A stretch of DNA of 64,000 bases from Rhytidiadelphus loreus (taxonomy: Eukaryota > Streptophyta > Bryopsida > Hypnales > Hylocomiaceae), in contig OX344761.1 of assembly GCA_947034895.1 (NCBI GenBank), positions 77,251,839 to 77,315,838 on the forward strand, read 5' to 3'. Below the pieces are notes generated by a model. The model made no database searches. It was not told the DNA's origin and was given only the letters and a program-made list of their open reading frames with translations. Every line of letters starts with the position of its first letter. Position 1 is the first letter of the stretch. Of the stretch, positions 12,347 to 23,004 are shown piece by piece. The position numbers were made by a program, and so were the translations under genes.

Positions 12347-13057
12347 CTAGAAAATTAATGACATTTTCAGGTACTTAAGAGGATAGCTCCAGGGAACTTA
12401 CAAAGTTGTCAACCATGTCAAGTTTACAATGGATGGTGACAAAGTGCCAACAATCGATGCATTGGATATGGATCTGCTCGAAGGCATTTCAATTCATTTC
12501 ACACATATCACGGTTAGAAGTGACTTATTAAGAAGGTCTCACATAGTAACTACCATCATTCACCATTCATTATTTCAGAGTAGCATGAAACAACACTAAT
12601 ACACTATGACCAAGGTTTGGAACGTCAATTTCATTACATTGGTGATTCAGAGCACTAAATGGTGACACTCATCACTCAAAGAACAAAGACTCTTTATGCT
12701 TTACGATTACAGGCTCCTAACTTGAAAGAACGTCAATTTCGTTAAAGTGTTGCGATTTAGGCTTCGAAATAAAGTGTTATGACATTTATGTACATAAATG
12801 TCTAAAATCTAAGATAGGAGAGGTATGGATTTATGTTTCAGAAAGCTAAGTGCCAAACTTTTGTAATACCGCCACTCTGGCTAACAAAATTCACGTTAAA
12901 GGTGTCAATTTCGACAATGTCCACGAATGTAACGAACACATAGACTTCTTAGTCGGTGCGAGGTCCGGGGACCCTTGCTTGGTAACCCGGCGTTTCTTTA
13001 GAGTGCTCGTCATCCTGGCCCTATTCAAAGGCCGCACAGCAAACTAGCAAACTAGAA

Positions 13058-13192
13058 CGGCAGGGTGTCACCCCCCGGTGTTTTTTTTGCTCATTGCAGT
13101 TACACCCCCCCCAAAACTTTCTGTTTTAAGAAAGTTTGGGGGGGTATAACTGCATTGTGCAAAAAAAAACGGGGGGGGTTGACGCCGTGCCG
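13058..13192. mobile_element. Foldback element with homopolymer arms in intron 2 of gene 1
   Basis: A near-perfect 135-bp palindrome. The left arm CGGCAGGGTGTCA, a C run, a T run, GCAGTTACACC and ACTTTC is mirrored by GAAAGT, GGTATAACTGC, an A run, a G run and GTGCCG. The loop is about TGTTTTAA. Genes 2 and 3 lack it: AGCAAACTAGCTAATTGG continues directly (near 42461). A transcript through this intron would form a long hairpin. Confidence 0.7.
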
Positions 13193-13965
13193 GTTTCCCT
13201 GTGTATAAGTGTAGAATAGAATTCGAATAGTATAGAGAGTGAATAGAAACATGCTTACAAGCCAACTATAACGATGTCCCAGTTGGTATCATTATTTGCA
13301 GCAACAGTATAGTTCTCTTTCAAACACTGCACTCCTCGCCAATTGGGAAACGTAACGTCTCGCCTTCTCAGATTCTGGCAAGGATACACTTGCGATTTAT
13401 TCCAGCCATACAGGTTACTGCTCTGATCCGGGGTTTTATTCCAAGCTGCAAAGATTGCCTGGAGAGCGTCCACTGCAATCAAACGAGTGCATTCTTAATT
13501 TATATTGCAAACACAAAACCCATTGAAACACAGAGTGAAACTCTGACTTGCAAGTTGCAAACGTGCCTTTACCGACGACAGTGTGCATGATTGAGTACTA
13601 CGACTCTCGAGTCTGGGTTAGAATAGTAAGCTAATTAATCACTGATAGGCACTCCAATGGGCCGTTCTGAGTCCGTCAGTCGATCAGTCACTCTACTCTC
13701 CCCCACGGGGCACTGCCAAATTCTCTTCATCTGTTTGACAAGAAAAAGGAATTTCGAAAACTGTCCATCAGCAACGTACCCTCTACTACTGCCAAATTGC
13801 GAATTCTGTAGAGCAGAGGATTTCAAGTCATTGAAACTTACGGTCTTCTTCACCGAAAGTAACGGTGTCGCCGCCGTGTACTAAGCAGACATTACCAAGT
13901 ACAAGCAGTAAGGCTATCACAGATCGGCCAAACTGATCACAAAGCAGGTGCGACTGTTGTCCCAT

Positions 13966-14600
13966 CTTGTTATAACTGCAACAGGGAGTTTGATCCTTAT
14001 CACCGTACTAACAACAAGTCCACAGATTTTCAAAACCAAAAAAAAAAACTCGTATTCGAACTGAGGTTGTCCATCACTCTTTTAAGTACGAGCGCAAGCT
14101 CATTCGCCATCTCAGTTCTGCAGCCTGCACTGCATGATCGGTACGCGGGTGCCTGTTTGGCGATAATCTAATTAAAGCTGTGCAGGGGTGGTAGAGTGAT
14201 AGACTCTCTTCCGGAAAAAAAGAAAGGGCAAAGCGCATGTATAACACTTTAAAGTCGCTTTCTCCTGACTTCTCTACCTGGAATGCATAGTGCAGTGTAG
14301 GTCGTTCCAGTTCATCGTCCGATTGATCCAGTGACTTTTTCATTTTGGAGAAGGAATCTATTTCTTCTATACTCATGTGATATTGGGTGATATTTTGTGG
14401 TACGGTATCCACTGAATTAAACAGAGGCCTACGTGATACTCCGTACTTTTGACTATTGGTTTTGAATACAGCAGGAAATCTGGCTACTTGGTAAAAAAAC
14501 ACGTAAGTATATTATTTTCCTTTACAGAAAATATCCTCCGTTTTCTCTATCGTAAAGTCGTGAAAATTCTTGCAAAAACAACACATTTGGTGATTGATAG
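13966..14600 (-). promoter_or_regulatory. Conserved upstream region of gene 1 (5' UTR/promoter candidate)
   Basis: Sequence above the start codon, shared with 43248-43830 and 60697-61300. Nucleotide similarity runs on through small indels that break any common reading frame, so it is conserved or simply duplicated non-coding DNA rather than a further exon. It should hold the leader and core promoter. No single TATA box or start site could be picked with confidence. In unit 1 the conservation is cut by an inserted element from 14608. Confidence 0.4.
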
Positions 14601-14607
14601 AACAGTT

Positions 14608-15024
14608 CTAGGGGTAGTCACACCTTCTTCACTTGGCACTTGGAGAATGGAGAATGAGAAGTTGGTGAGGGTTTGGAGGAGCCAATGGGAAGCCGCCATA
14701 GGTAAGGTGAAGAAGGGGTGACACCCCTAAAAGATGTGTTGAAAGTGGAGAATGAAAAAAGTGGAGAATCCATTGACCTAAACCTAAGATTAGACGTAAA
14801 GTTGGAGGGAAATTGGCAACAACAAAAGTTAAAGCGGCAATGAAAAGGTAAAAGTGTAGAGCACAAAAGAATATTCTTAATTGGATATATCTTCCACATT
14901 CCCAATGTTCACCTCCGGAGGTGAAGACTAAGTATATTCTACCAACATGAAGCCAATCCCAAGCCACCACATTTCCATTCTCCATTCTCTAAGTGCCAAG
15001 TGAAGAAGGTGTGACTACCCCTAG
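14608..15024. mobile_element. Inverted-repeat element with about 48-bp ends, 417 bp
   Basis: The left end CTAGGGGTAGTCACACC runs on through CTTCTTCACTTGGCACTT and is mirrored at 14975-15024. Unit 2 (near 43825) and unit 3 (near 61305) lack it and continue from GATTGATAGAGCA to GTACTACGG, so it inserted into the gene 1 upstream region after duplication. The target duplication is unclear. The interior near 14700-14735 carries a partial inverted echo of the ends. Open frames here (such as 14629-14985 minus) are by-products of the repeats. Confidence 0.75.
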
Positions 15025-15126
15025 TCCCCAACATACTATAGTGGAGTCTAAATTATTAACCCATAAAGGCCAGAAGAGCCCACTTTGAACTTTAGCTGAA
15101 GTTGTATTGACTCTGTAGCTTCGACG

Positions 15127-15314
15127 AGGGTGAACTAACCCCCTCATTTTTACTGTGTTTTTTCTAATTTCTACACCTCCCATAGCTAATTGGAGGCCAT
15201 TGATTGCAAACTTGAATTTAGAATTTGCAAATTTTATCATCTAATCGCAAATAAAAAATTCTATAGTGTTTTTCCTAGGAGTAAAACGGGACAATGAAGG
15301 GGTCAGTTCACCCT
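15127..15314. mobile_element. MULE-like MITE, 188 bp, probable 9-10 bp target duplication
   Basis: The ends AGGGTGAACTAACCCC and the complement of AGGGTGAACTGACCCC face each other. The flanks AGCTTCGACG and AGCTTGTACC look like a decayed 10-bp direct repeat. Unit 2 has the undisturbed GTATAGCTTGGGACGTTTG at about 43910-43928. A target duplication of 9-10 bp suggests the Mutator superfamily. Confidence 0.6.
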
Positions 15315-15350
15315 AGCTTGTACCTTGGGACTTTTGTATGAAATTTTTAA

Positions 15351-16324
15351 CCCATAAATGCCCAAGGCCTCTTTTGAGCCTCTTGGAATTTGTTCTAAAT
15401 TGAACAAAAAGTCAACATTTTGATAAGTTGAATCAATCTTTTTTGAATTATAACCTTACAAATTCAAACTAGACATGTTAGAGATCACATAGAAAAAGAA
15501 AACACAACAATATCATTTAAGGATTGAAAGATTATAATGTTTGATCATAAGGATGTTAAAACTATGAAAATCTTTGAGCTTTCTTTTTGCATGTCAAACC
15601 TAAAAAATTGGTCACCAAAATAATATGAGGTTGAAGGGCCTAATAAGCATAACCCCAATCAATTTATGCATTAGAAGAAATATCAGCCTTCCAGAGGGCT
15701 GCTCCGGAGTGACAAGCCGAGCTATTTCAAAGCTCGGCCTGTCACTCCAAAACTGTTCCAAAGTGAGCAATCAACTTGGCTGACTACTTGCCAGAACAGT
15801 AAGTAATCGCCATTTTGTTTTAAATTTTTTTTTTTTTTAATTATTCATAAATTTCGGTTCCTACACCACTGTTGCTACAGGTACAGTTGGGCGGAAATAG
15901 GGGAAAAACGAATTTTTGAGAAGAAAAAAAAGTAAATTTCAGGGTACCTCGGACTCTCGGAGGGCTGTGGAGCAGCCTTTTAGAGGCCTAAAATTTTCTC
16001 TAATGGCTTTTCAAAATTTAATCTACAATTTTTTTAAATGAATTTCTAGTGTGATTTTTTCTCCAAGATCTAATGTATTTGAGACTCATTTCCAAGAGTC
16101 CTCAACACTATAGAAAGTCAAGGTTGCAATGGGTACCCTTCCATTAAATCTTTGAATAGAAAAATCATAATCATTCATTTTCAAAACTGAATTATTGATG
16201 CTAAAACTAGACTTCAAAAATAGCCTTTTAAAAATATAAATTACTAAAAATAGCAATTTGATAAGGTTTTATTTAACTTCAAAGTTTCTTCAACACCACA
16301 TTTTGGTGCCTCAAGCATATAGGA
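15351..16324. mobile_element. TTAA-flanked piggyBac-like element, 974 bp, empty sites in units 2 and 3
   Basis: TTAA lies on both sides (15347-15350 and 16325-16328). The left end CCCATAAATGCCCAAGGC pairs loosely with the reverse-complemented right end TCCTATATGCTTGAGGC. Unit 2 has a single TTAA at 43938-43941 (ACCTTTAAGATGG) and unit 3 at 61426-61429 (TCTTTAAGAT), with the same flanks joined directly. This is strong evidence for a TTAA-targeted insertion. It contains a hairpin-family repeat at about 15680-16010. No transposase is seen. Confidence 0.75.
15706..15748. repeat. GC-rich hairpin inside the 974-bp element
   Basis: The arm GGAGTGACAAGCCGAGCT and its complement AGCTCGGCCTGTCACTCC are separated by ATTTCA, with 17 of 18 bases paired. 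It sits near the left side of an AT-cored repeat (about 15680-16010) that ends CTCTAATG, like the other members of the hairpin family listed here. Confidence 0.75.
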
Positions 16325-16569
16325 TTAAGACAATGGATGCTACTCATTATAAATCTACGTGAAGTTTTGATTCACATCATTTTGTTTACATATTGCAAAA
16401 GTTTCAAGTTTTTTTTATTTCATTGTCAAATTAGGTAGCACAAACTATCTTGAAAGAAAATACAATATAAGACATAGATGTGTTTTTTCTAAAAATGTTG
16501 AAAGAAAAATTTTCACCTTCAAAAATTGGGAAGGTCTAAAAAAAACTTTCATTTTGAAGTTTAGGCACA

Positions 16570-17294
16570 GGGTAGATGCAAGAAACACCGAACAATTTAG
16601 GGAGCGTTCTGCCAAAACTACATTTTTTCTGCCTAGTACTGTTAGTACTTGTAGTATTGCAAAACGGAGCAATCTCAACCGTTGATCCGAAAAATCAACA
16701 GCTAGTAGTACTTTTGAGTACTTAATAATACTGAAATAGTACTCTTTGAAAAAAATGACAGTTTGTCACAAAAAGTAGATAAAATTAAGTATAAATTAAT
16801 AATAATTAGAAAATCATGCATAAAAGAAAACTAAAAATTGGCCATTTGTAGAGACTTGATAGTGATTACATTTCACCAAAAACTAAAAATTGAAACCATC
16901 ATAAATGTTTGGAGCACTATGGGCAAGGGACCCCTATTTGCATGCATGTTGAGGACAAAGAATTGTGTTTTTTTTAATGCACTTTGGTGGGCACATGCCC
17001 TTCTATTGTGGCAATAGCCCACATCATTCCTAGATGTACATCATCATTTTTGGATGCTCCACAATACTAAAAAACCCTAAAACGCAAAGTGTGACAAATT
17101 AGGTAAATTACAATTTAATTAAAGGATTTTTTTTCAAAATTTCTCAAAAGTAAGGAATCTGAGGACTTCCAAGTTGGCCATCTCCAATAAAAATTTCAAG
17201 TACATGGACTTCATTTCCCAAAAGATATGGCAAATGGCATCTCCGTCATTCCAATTGTGACGCAAAATAGTACCGGTGTTTCTTGCATTCACCC
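16570..17294. mobile_element. Inverted-repeat element, 725 bp, CACA target duplication
   Basis: The left end GGGTAGATGCAAGAAACACC matches the reverse-complemented right end GGGTGAATGCAAGAAACACC. CACA flanks both sides. Unit 2 has the empty site GGCACATTGAATTG near 44590, and unit 3 has the same near 62840. The start GGGTGAA, the 4-bp duplication and internal AGTACTT-rich palindromes resemble the element at 45820-46601, suggesting one superfamily. No transposase frame. Confidence 0.75.
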
Positions 17295-17403
17295 CACATT
17301 GAATTGTGAACCTACAGTTTGTGCCGATGCTTTAATTTGGAGCACTACATAATTCAATCCGTTTGACCTCTTGCAGACTTCTCATTGATAGTAGGTAACT
17401 TAG

Positions 17404-17621
17404 CCCTTAAACGACGAGTTGGTCACCATGGAAATTAACTGTTTTGAAACTATGTGAAATTGTTGACTTAAGAAAATGCAGAAGGCACTCGTTAGAAGTC
17501 AAACTACTCAGTGTAGAAGAGGTTCCCTTTTCACACAAAATTTGGGTGATGAATAGTTGCACTTCTGTCCCACATGGAGAGATTCTTTGTCCGGGAAAAC
17601 GTCCTCAACCTCGTTTATGGG
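17404..17621. mobile_element. Short TTAG-flanked piggyBac-like MITE, 218 bp
   Basis: The ends are CCCTTAAACG and, reverse complemented, CCCATAAACG. TTAG lies on both sides (17400-17403 and 17622-17625). Unit 2 keeps the empty site GTAACTTTAGAGATTG, with a single TTAG at 44699-44702. The sequence matches 49750-49970 in the opposite orientation. It carries an 83-codon open frame (17444-17695) that is not shared in full and is not taken as a gene. Confidence 0.75.
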
Positions 17622-17671
17622 TTAGAGAGTGTTTCTTCAAAAGAGGTCTGCAGGAATGTTCTTATGTAGTG

Positions 17672-18070
17672 GATCAGCTTGATGCCCAAGCTTAATGGTA
17701 AATAAATATGCTTGCTTGGATTACCGTATTTGTGCTTTTGCAAGAGTGTCGGCTTACCATATTATTTTGCAATGAGGCAATCTTGTCTTGCTCCAAGTTG
17801 CGGCAAGTTTTGAGGAAGAAAGCGCTTGCAAGGGGAGATCCAAGGAATTTGAGAACGGCTTCCTGTGATCAGCTTGATGCCCAAGCTTAATGGTAAATAA
17901 TATGCTTGTTTGGATTCATTTGCCGTAAGATTTGTGCTCCTGCAAGTTAGAGTGTCGGCTGCCATATTTGGCAATGAGACGATCTTTCCCTGCTCCAAGT
18001 TGCGGCAAGTTTTGAGGAGGAAAGTTGACTTGAAAGTGGAGATTCAAGGAATTGGAGAACGGCTTCCTGT
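17672..18070. repeat. Tandem duplication of about 200 bp upstream of gene 1
   Basis: Two units, 17672-17866 and 17867-18070, both start GATCAGCTTGATGCCCAAGC and end GGCTTCCTGT. Unit 2 of the segmental duplication has a single copy (about 44750-44970), so the doubling is specific to unit 1. The sequence is less AT-rich than its surroundings but encodes nothing recognised. Confidence 0.8.
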
Positions 18071-18830
18071 GATTGTAAAAAGTCGTCGGAACCGACAGTA
18101 TTGGCAATCCAGGCATCCTCGGAGGCTCCGAATCCTCCGACGTGCTGGTGGGCCAAGTGGCCAACTCGGCCAGGACGGATCTTCTTATTCAGAACAGCTG
18201 GTTTGGGAACAGTCGGTCGGTGGCTCAAGTGGAACATGTCGACCTCCGTTTCATCTTCTTCGTAGTTAACTCAGTGTTGTCCCTCTTCATTGAGACCGAG
18301 ATTGACGGTCTCTTTTTTCTTGGACTTCCTTATCCGAAGAAATAAGGTGCAGCTCAAGTTTTTCTGTTTTTCTGTAACGACAATTTCAAGAAATTGTGGG
18401 TGATACTTGAATACTTTGGCACCTTCCAAACTGGCGTTTTTGAAACATATATCCTTGCATGCCCTAGATTGATTTTAGACCTTAACGCACAATTTTTGGC
18501 ACCAAAAAGTAGCCCAAGTTTATATAAGAAGAAAGCAAGCCCAAGTTTTTGTTTTTGTTTTTGTTTTTGTTCTTGTTTCTTAAAACAATAGGGAAAGTTC
18601 AAGAGTTAACTTTGGTTTTTGGTTTTTTATAACACAAATGAAAATAGCAACTATGCTACAAGAGGCTCTATCCATGTAGCATTGGTTTGCTTTTCAGGTA
18701 TTAAAAGTTCTTACTATTCAAACTTCCTCATATGTAGCTTCTATGGATGCAAAGGCTTCCTTCCTTTTGAGTTAGAGTATGAAAGTTCTTCATCACATTG
18801 GCAAAAAAAACTTAGAGTTCACTAGTAGGG
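18071..18830. other. Shared upstream flank, unit 1, no gene recognised
   Basis: 18071-18490 matches 44970-45375, and 18530-18775 matches 48393-48600. Unit 2 therefore carries about 3 kb of extra DNA between these parts. A locally GC-richer stretch (18100-18300) has overlapping short frames on both strands that do not stay open in unit 2. A GTTTTT run lies at about 18547-18580. Confidence 0.5.
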
Positions 18831-19392
18831 AGTGACTGGAACCCTAAACCAATTTTTCTTAAAAGCAATGGACACCTATGATGATTTTGGTCAATTTTTG
18901 CCCACCATCACCTACTCATCAATACCTGCCTATGTAGATTGGAGCAATGATTTATGCAAAAGTCTCATTGAAATTTGCCATTAGGACCTTAAATTGTACC
19001 AAATTAGGCCTTAAACATGAATTTCAAGACTTTCAATTCCACAAACACCCAAATTCAATATGCATGAATCCAAATGAATTTGTACTAAAAAATAAGCTCC
19101 AAGGTCTAATCTTAAAGCTAGATTTCTCTAAAAAAACACCATTAGGGAATCACAATGGGCCTTGATTGAGCCATGACAAAAAATTCCACCAATCTACCAC
19201 ATGTAGAATTTTCCTAAAAATCACTATTAGGGCGTGACAATGGGCCCTAATTGAGCCGTGACCAAAAATTCCAACATAACCACCAATCACCCCAAAACAC
19301 ACGAGAACACAACATGTACACAAACAATGGCAAACACTATAAAGGACTACACCAACTTCATTTCCGGCACAATCAACATGCATTGATGTTAA

Positions 19393-20335
19393 CCCTTAAA
19401 GAATATAGATTGTCTTTTCACCAAAAACACTTGAAAACTGCCATTTCTAGTTGAAGTACTAAATTATAGAGAAAAAAAAATTTGAACACATGTAACCATA
19501 GGATCTTGTAGTATTGGTTTGAGAAGATGTGGATAAAATATCAGAAATTTCCACCACATGGATTGCAAGATATTAGCATTTGAATTGATAGAAAAAAAAA
19601 TTTGGCTTTGTAAAAAACAAGGCAGCTGCACTTCACAAGGTCACATTTGTATGAAAAAATGTCCATATTGGTGGTGCTTCTTTGGATTCATTCTTCAAGA
19701 CAAATTGGCTACATGCTTGAAAATTTTCAAATCATTTGGAATTGTACAATATATCGGAAAAAAATAGTTAATAGAAAGAAGTAGAGAATGATTCAAAATA
19801 CTAAATTATTAAGAATTTTGTTATGGAGTTGAAAAAGGCCAATCCAATGGTTGTAATGTTATAATAAAAAAACTACATCCTGTGATATTATTTTATTTCA
19901 AAATATTGACAATTGAGTTAAATAAAGGACTTCAAAGTTTATTTTAGAGTAGAGAATCCATAACTACCCGCAAACTAAAACTCCTCATAACTTTCATCTC
20001 ATATTTAATCAAAATGGAATGATTCAAAGTTTCTACTTATATTTACCTTTAAAAAATTTCAATTTTCAAATTTTCAAATTTTCATTTCTTAAAGAAGTGA
20101 TTTTTTAAGAATTTTTTTGAGTTGCCTAGGTTGCTTACATATTAATGAAAATTACATATCATATAGTAATTTTATAACCATGTAGTCAAAAGTTATGAAA
20201 TTGTCAGGCCTTAAAAGCTACTCCTTGGGCACATGTTTTTTGAAAATTTCAAAGAAAAAAATAAAAATTTAATTTGTAGTGAGTTGCCACAATTCACTAT
20301 TGGTTGCCAATAACCAAAGTTTGGTCCTTTAGGGG
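19393..20335. mobile_element. TTAA/TTAG-flanked piggyBac-like element, 943 bp
   Basis: The left end CCCTTAAAGAATA follows TTAA (19389-19392). The reverse-complemented right end is CCCCTAAAGGACC and is followed by TTAG. Its interior is, in the opposite orientation, like 3791-4718 and 2483-3263 (shared CACATTTGTATGAAAAAATG and GGAATGATTCAAAG). It has no transposase. The small frame at 19558-19767 is chance. Confidence 0.6.
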
Positions 20336-21660
20336 TTAGCATTCTTCATGACTCCATGGTTCTCCCTAAAAGCATTGATCACATTTTTGCAGGGTATTTA
20401 ATTTAAACTACACTTCTTTTCATAGTTGAGTATTTAGAATATTGCGTGAGGTTTACTTGCATATATTGACTTGACTCCATCCAACACTAATATAATTATC
20501 TACTTTTAATTATTTTCAAAGTATAATACGGTTTTTGGAAAGCTTTAGAGATTATCTACACTAATCTAAATCTAAGCTTATGGTTTAGAATGTCTTTAAA
20601 GGTCTAAAGTGAACTTGTAAATCCTACCTTGTATTTGGAATTTTTAAACAAAAGAAGATAAGGGAAATGACATGTTTAAGCTCATATTTTAATGTCACCA
20701 TCTTCCAAAATGTGAGTGTAAATTGTTGCTCACCACTTAATAGAATAATAGGGGAGTTTAGAATAGGAAATGCAACTCTAATTTACAACTTAAACTTCCT
20801 CTCTCCACTTTTTTCTTTTTCTTTTCTCCCTTCTATATCCTTTTCCTTTTGTTTTTTTATCTATGTTTTTTGTAGTATTTGTCAATGCCAAAGGATTGAC
20901 TAAAAAAACACTAATTCTTCCTATTTGATTAAAGTACTATTATTTTAATTCTCAAAGAATATTCTAACAAATCTTCCAAAGTCAAATGATTATGTTCCTT
21001 GATTTTGTTTTCTCATCTAAAAAGTCAAATTCTCACTAAAAATCTATTTTGTATTCTAATTTCAACTTGTGACTAGAGTCTCTCTTATTTTTCTAGCTTT
21101 GCTATATCCTCACATATGCTTGCATTCTCTCTTTCTCTTTGACTATTTTTTTTGTTGTTGTTAGTTCTCTCTTCCTATTTTTCTAAAAGATTAGACAACT
21201 CCCAATTTTCAACTCCCTGGCTCTCTAAATTCATTTGTCTCTTGAATATTCTAGCACCCTTGACTCCTTTAGTAGCCCCACTTCCGACCAATTTGCCCCA
21301 ATCCCTTGCTTTAAAGCCCCCGACTCCCAACCCTTCACCCCTTGCTTTGAAGCCCTAATTCCTTGTCTGCCCTAGTGAGCCCTAATCCCTTAGTTGTTAC
21401 TGGTTGACTAAGGGGTCAACCTACTTGGTTTAGTTTTAATTCACAAGTACACGGTTTGGATTCAAACTTCTTGGGTTAGATTCAACTACTTGGGATGTGT
21501 TTTTAATTCAAAATATTTGGTTGGATTAATTTTTGGGCTTGGTTCAAATTGATGGGGTTTGATTTAATTCACAATGCTCATTTTGAACATAAGAGGGTAT
21601 GTGGGTGATGGATTTGGAGGATAAGAAAATATAAGGATGGTCTATACTCTACTATTAGAT
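20336..21660. other. Intergenic AT-rich DNA, nothing recognised
   Basis: Contains T/C-rich tracts around 20800-21200 and the phrase family CCCTAATCCCTT around 21260-21420. There is a small palindrome, CCCTTAGT to ACTAAGGG, at 21386-21413. No conserved frame is seen. The 78- and 68-codon frames here are low-complexity. Confidence 0.4.
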
Positions 21661-22525
21661 GGGTTTTCAAGCCTCTAAGAGATTGTTTCGGGGTTGTTCT
21701 CCATACTGAGAACCACAACAATGTAATCTAATTATTAAATAATAATAATAATAATAATTTAAAATAAATAAATAATTTTTTTAATTAATTATTGTTATCT
21801 GATGTAGTAGTCTCTCATCCACGACAGACCTAGGGGAGGACACTCTCACTACATTTGGGGTACCTACGTGCGGCGGTGGAAAAAGTAATTCATGTAATTC
21901 ACCTTGAATAAACTATAATTTCATTCTAAAATTTTGAGCTTTGTTTAACAATGACTAAAGGTTTCTATTGACAAAAAATTCAATTCCAAATAACATAAGA
22001 TATATTGTCTAGAAAGGGTTGAAAAATGAACTAAAATGGCATGTTCTCCAACTAAAATATTTATAGAGCTCACATGAAGATGACTATTGCATCAATATTC
22101 AACCAAAATAAACTTTCAATAGAAAGCTATTCTATATAATTTTTTTTTCATTTTTCAAATTTTTTTTCTTATATAATATAGAGGTGTGAAAGTTATTTTC
22201 AGCTTTACAGTGTATCTTTTTTCTTCAAAAATTTATAACTAATTACTATTAGCACAAAAAAATACCAATAATTCAAAACATAAACTTATAAAGTAGTAAA
22301 ATCTATCCATAATTTTTTTTTTGAAAAAGAAATTAAATTTTAAGGTGTATTACTTGTTTTACTTTTTCCGCCGCACGTAGTTTGCTAAAACATAGGGAGT
22401 GTCCTCCCCGGGCGACAGACTTTGCTAGATTGTTGCTACAATGAAATTCCCATGTAGTTTGGAAACTTTGGAGAACTCACAGTCTTTTGGAGGCCCTAAA
22501 ACACATCTAATGACATTGTTTTGAT
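21660..22525. repeat. AT-cored hairpin-family repeat interrupted by a MULE-like element
   Basis: The outer parts match the other AT-cored family members: TTCTCC near the left end, an AAT/TTAA-rich core, and a right end GGAGGCCCTAAAACACATCTAATG split across 22488-22513. The element at 21833-22409 lies inside it. (AAT)n occurs at about 21738-21760. Confidence 0.5.
21833..22409. mobile_element. MULE-like element with about 75-bp ends, 577 bp
   Basis: Long terminal inverted repeats share GGGGAGGACACTC, then ACGTGCGGCGG, AAAAAGTAA and ACACCTT in the same order at both ends. The flanks CGACAGACCT (left) and CGACAGACTT (right) look like a 9-10 bp target duplication. Long inverted repeats plus 9-10 bp duplication fit Mutator-like elements. 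No transposase frame, so non-autonomous. Confidence 0.75.
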
Positions 22526-23004
22526 AAAAAGCTTTTTTTTAAAGTTAGTTTCTATGAGAGTTTTTCACTGCATTTGTAAGAAAATCCTAGAGTTGGATGG
22601 TAGGGAGTGTATGGGACTCTAACTTAGCTACCTTCTAAGTGATGGACTCCAATGATGTTTTTGATCAATTTTTATCTAAATTACTCAAAGTATAAAGGGA
22701 GCAACACCCCTAAGCTACCAAAATGGAAAAATTAAGTACCTCTTAACAATTCACAATCATTCAGTGAATCACTCAAGTGGATTAAGGCAACTCTATATGC
22801 CAAAATCTAATTCAAATTTGCAGAATGGGTTTCAAAATGGCTAAATTGGGCCCAAACCAAGAATTATAGCACAACTCATTCACACAACCACCTTAAAAGA
22901 AAATGACAATCACACAATCACAAGTCCAACTCACACACACACACACACTAATGCACCATGCATATATCCACAATTCCTTCCACAAATTCTTTGAGGCAAG
23001 TTAA
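22526..23004. other. Intergenic repeat-derived DNA
   Basis: Shares ordered phrases with 18820-19390 (AGGGAGTG, ATGATGTTTTTGATCAATTTTT against ATGATTTTGGTCAATTTTT), so it is a second copy of a dispersed segment. A (CA)n run lies at about 22931-22948. No gene. Confidence 0.45.

Larger units (their letters stand above)
6369..13965 (-). pseudogene. LRR receptor-like kinase gene 1, with an in-frame premature stop
   Basis: Seventeen exons join in frame (5' to 3'): 13965-13842, 13472-13259, 12473-12402, 11663-11592, 11435-11367, 11031-10882, 10652-10584, 10424-10356, 10003-9848, 9609-9424, 9117-9029, 8892-8749, 8633-8515, 8400-8190, 8019-7785, 7621-7471, 6785-6369. They total 2547 nt (849 codons with stop), and all introns are GT-AG. 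Domains: signal peptide (about 1-30), LRR N-cap ending WRGVQC, about 11 LRRs, Cys-rich cap, membrane helix (about 431-456), kinase with VAVKQL (Lys523), HRDIKASN (Asp619), ADFGLA (Asp637) and APEY, then a tail ending QIQAR. The start MGQQSHLL was chosen because the hydrophobic signal follows directly. Exon 9 carries TGA (9883-9885, codon 320) where genes 2 and 3 have TGG. Translation would stop inside the LRRs, giving a possible secreted 319-residue fragment. All later exons remain open, so the lesion looks recent, or the base is an error. The family normally signals at the plasma membrane; the ligand is unknown. Confidence 0.85.

Noticed and set aside
14074..14502. 142-codon minus-strand frame upstream of gene 1, with a similar 106-codon frame at 60768-61088
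   Set aside because: The two frames agree only in parts and shift relative to each other in the middle, so the similarity is nucleotide-level from the duplication. There is no recognised domain, and the region is better read as leader/promoter DNA.
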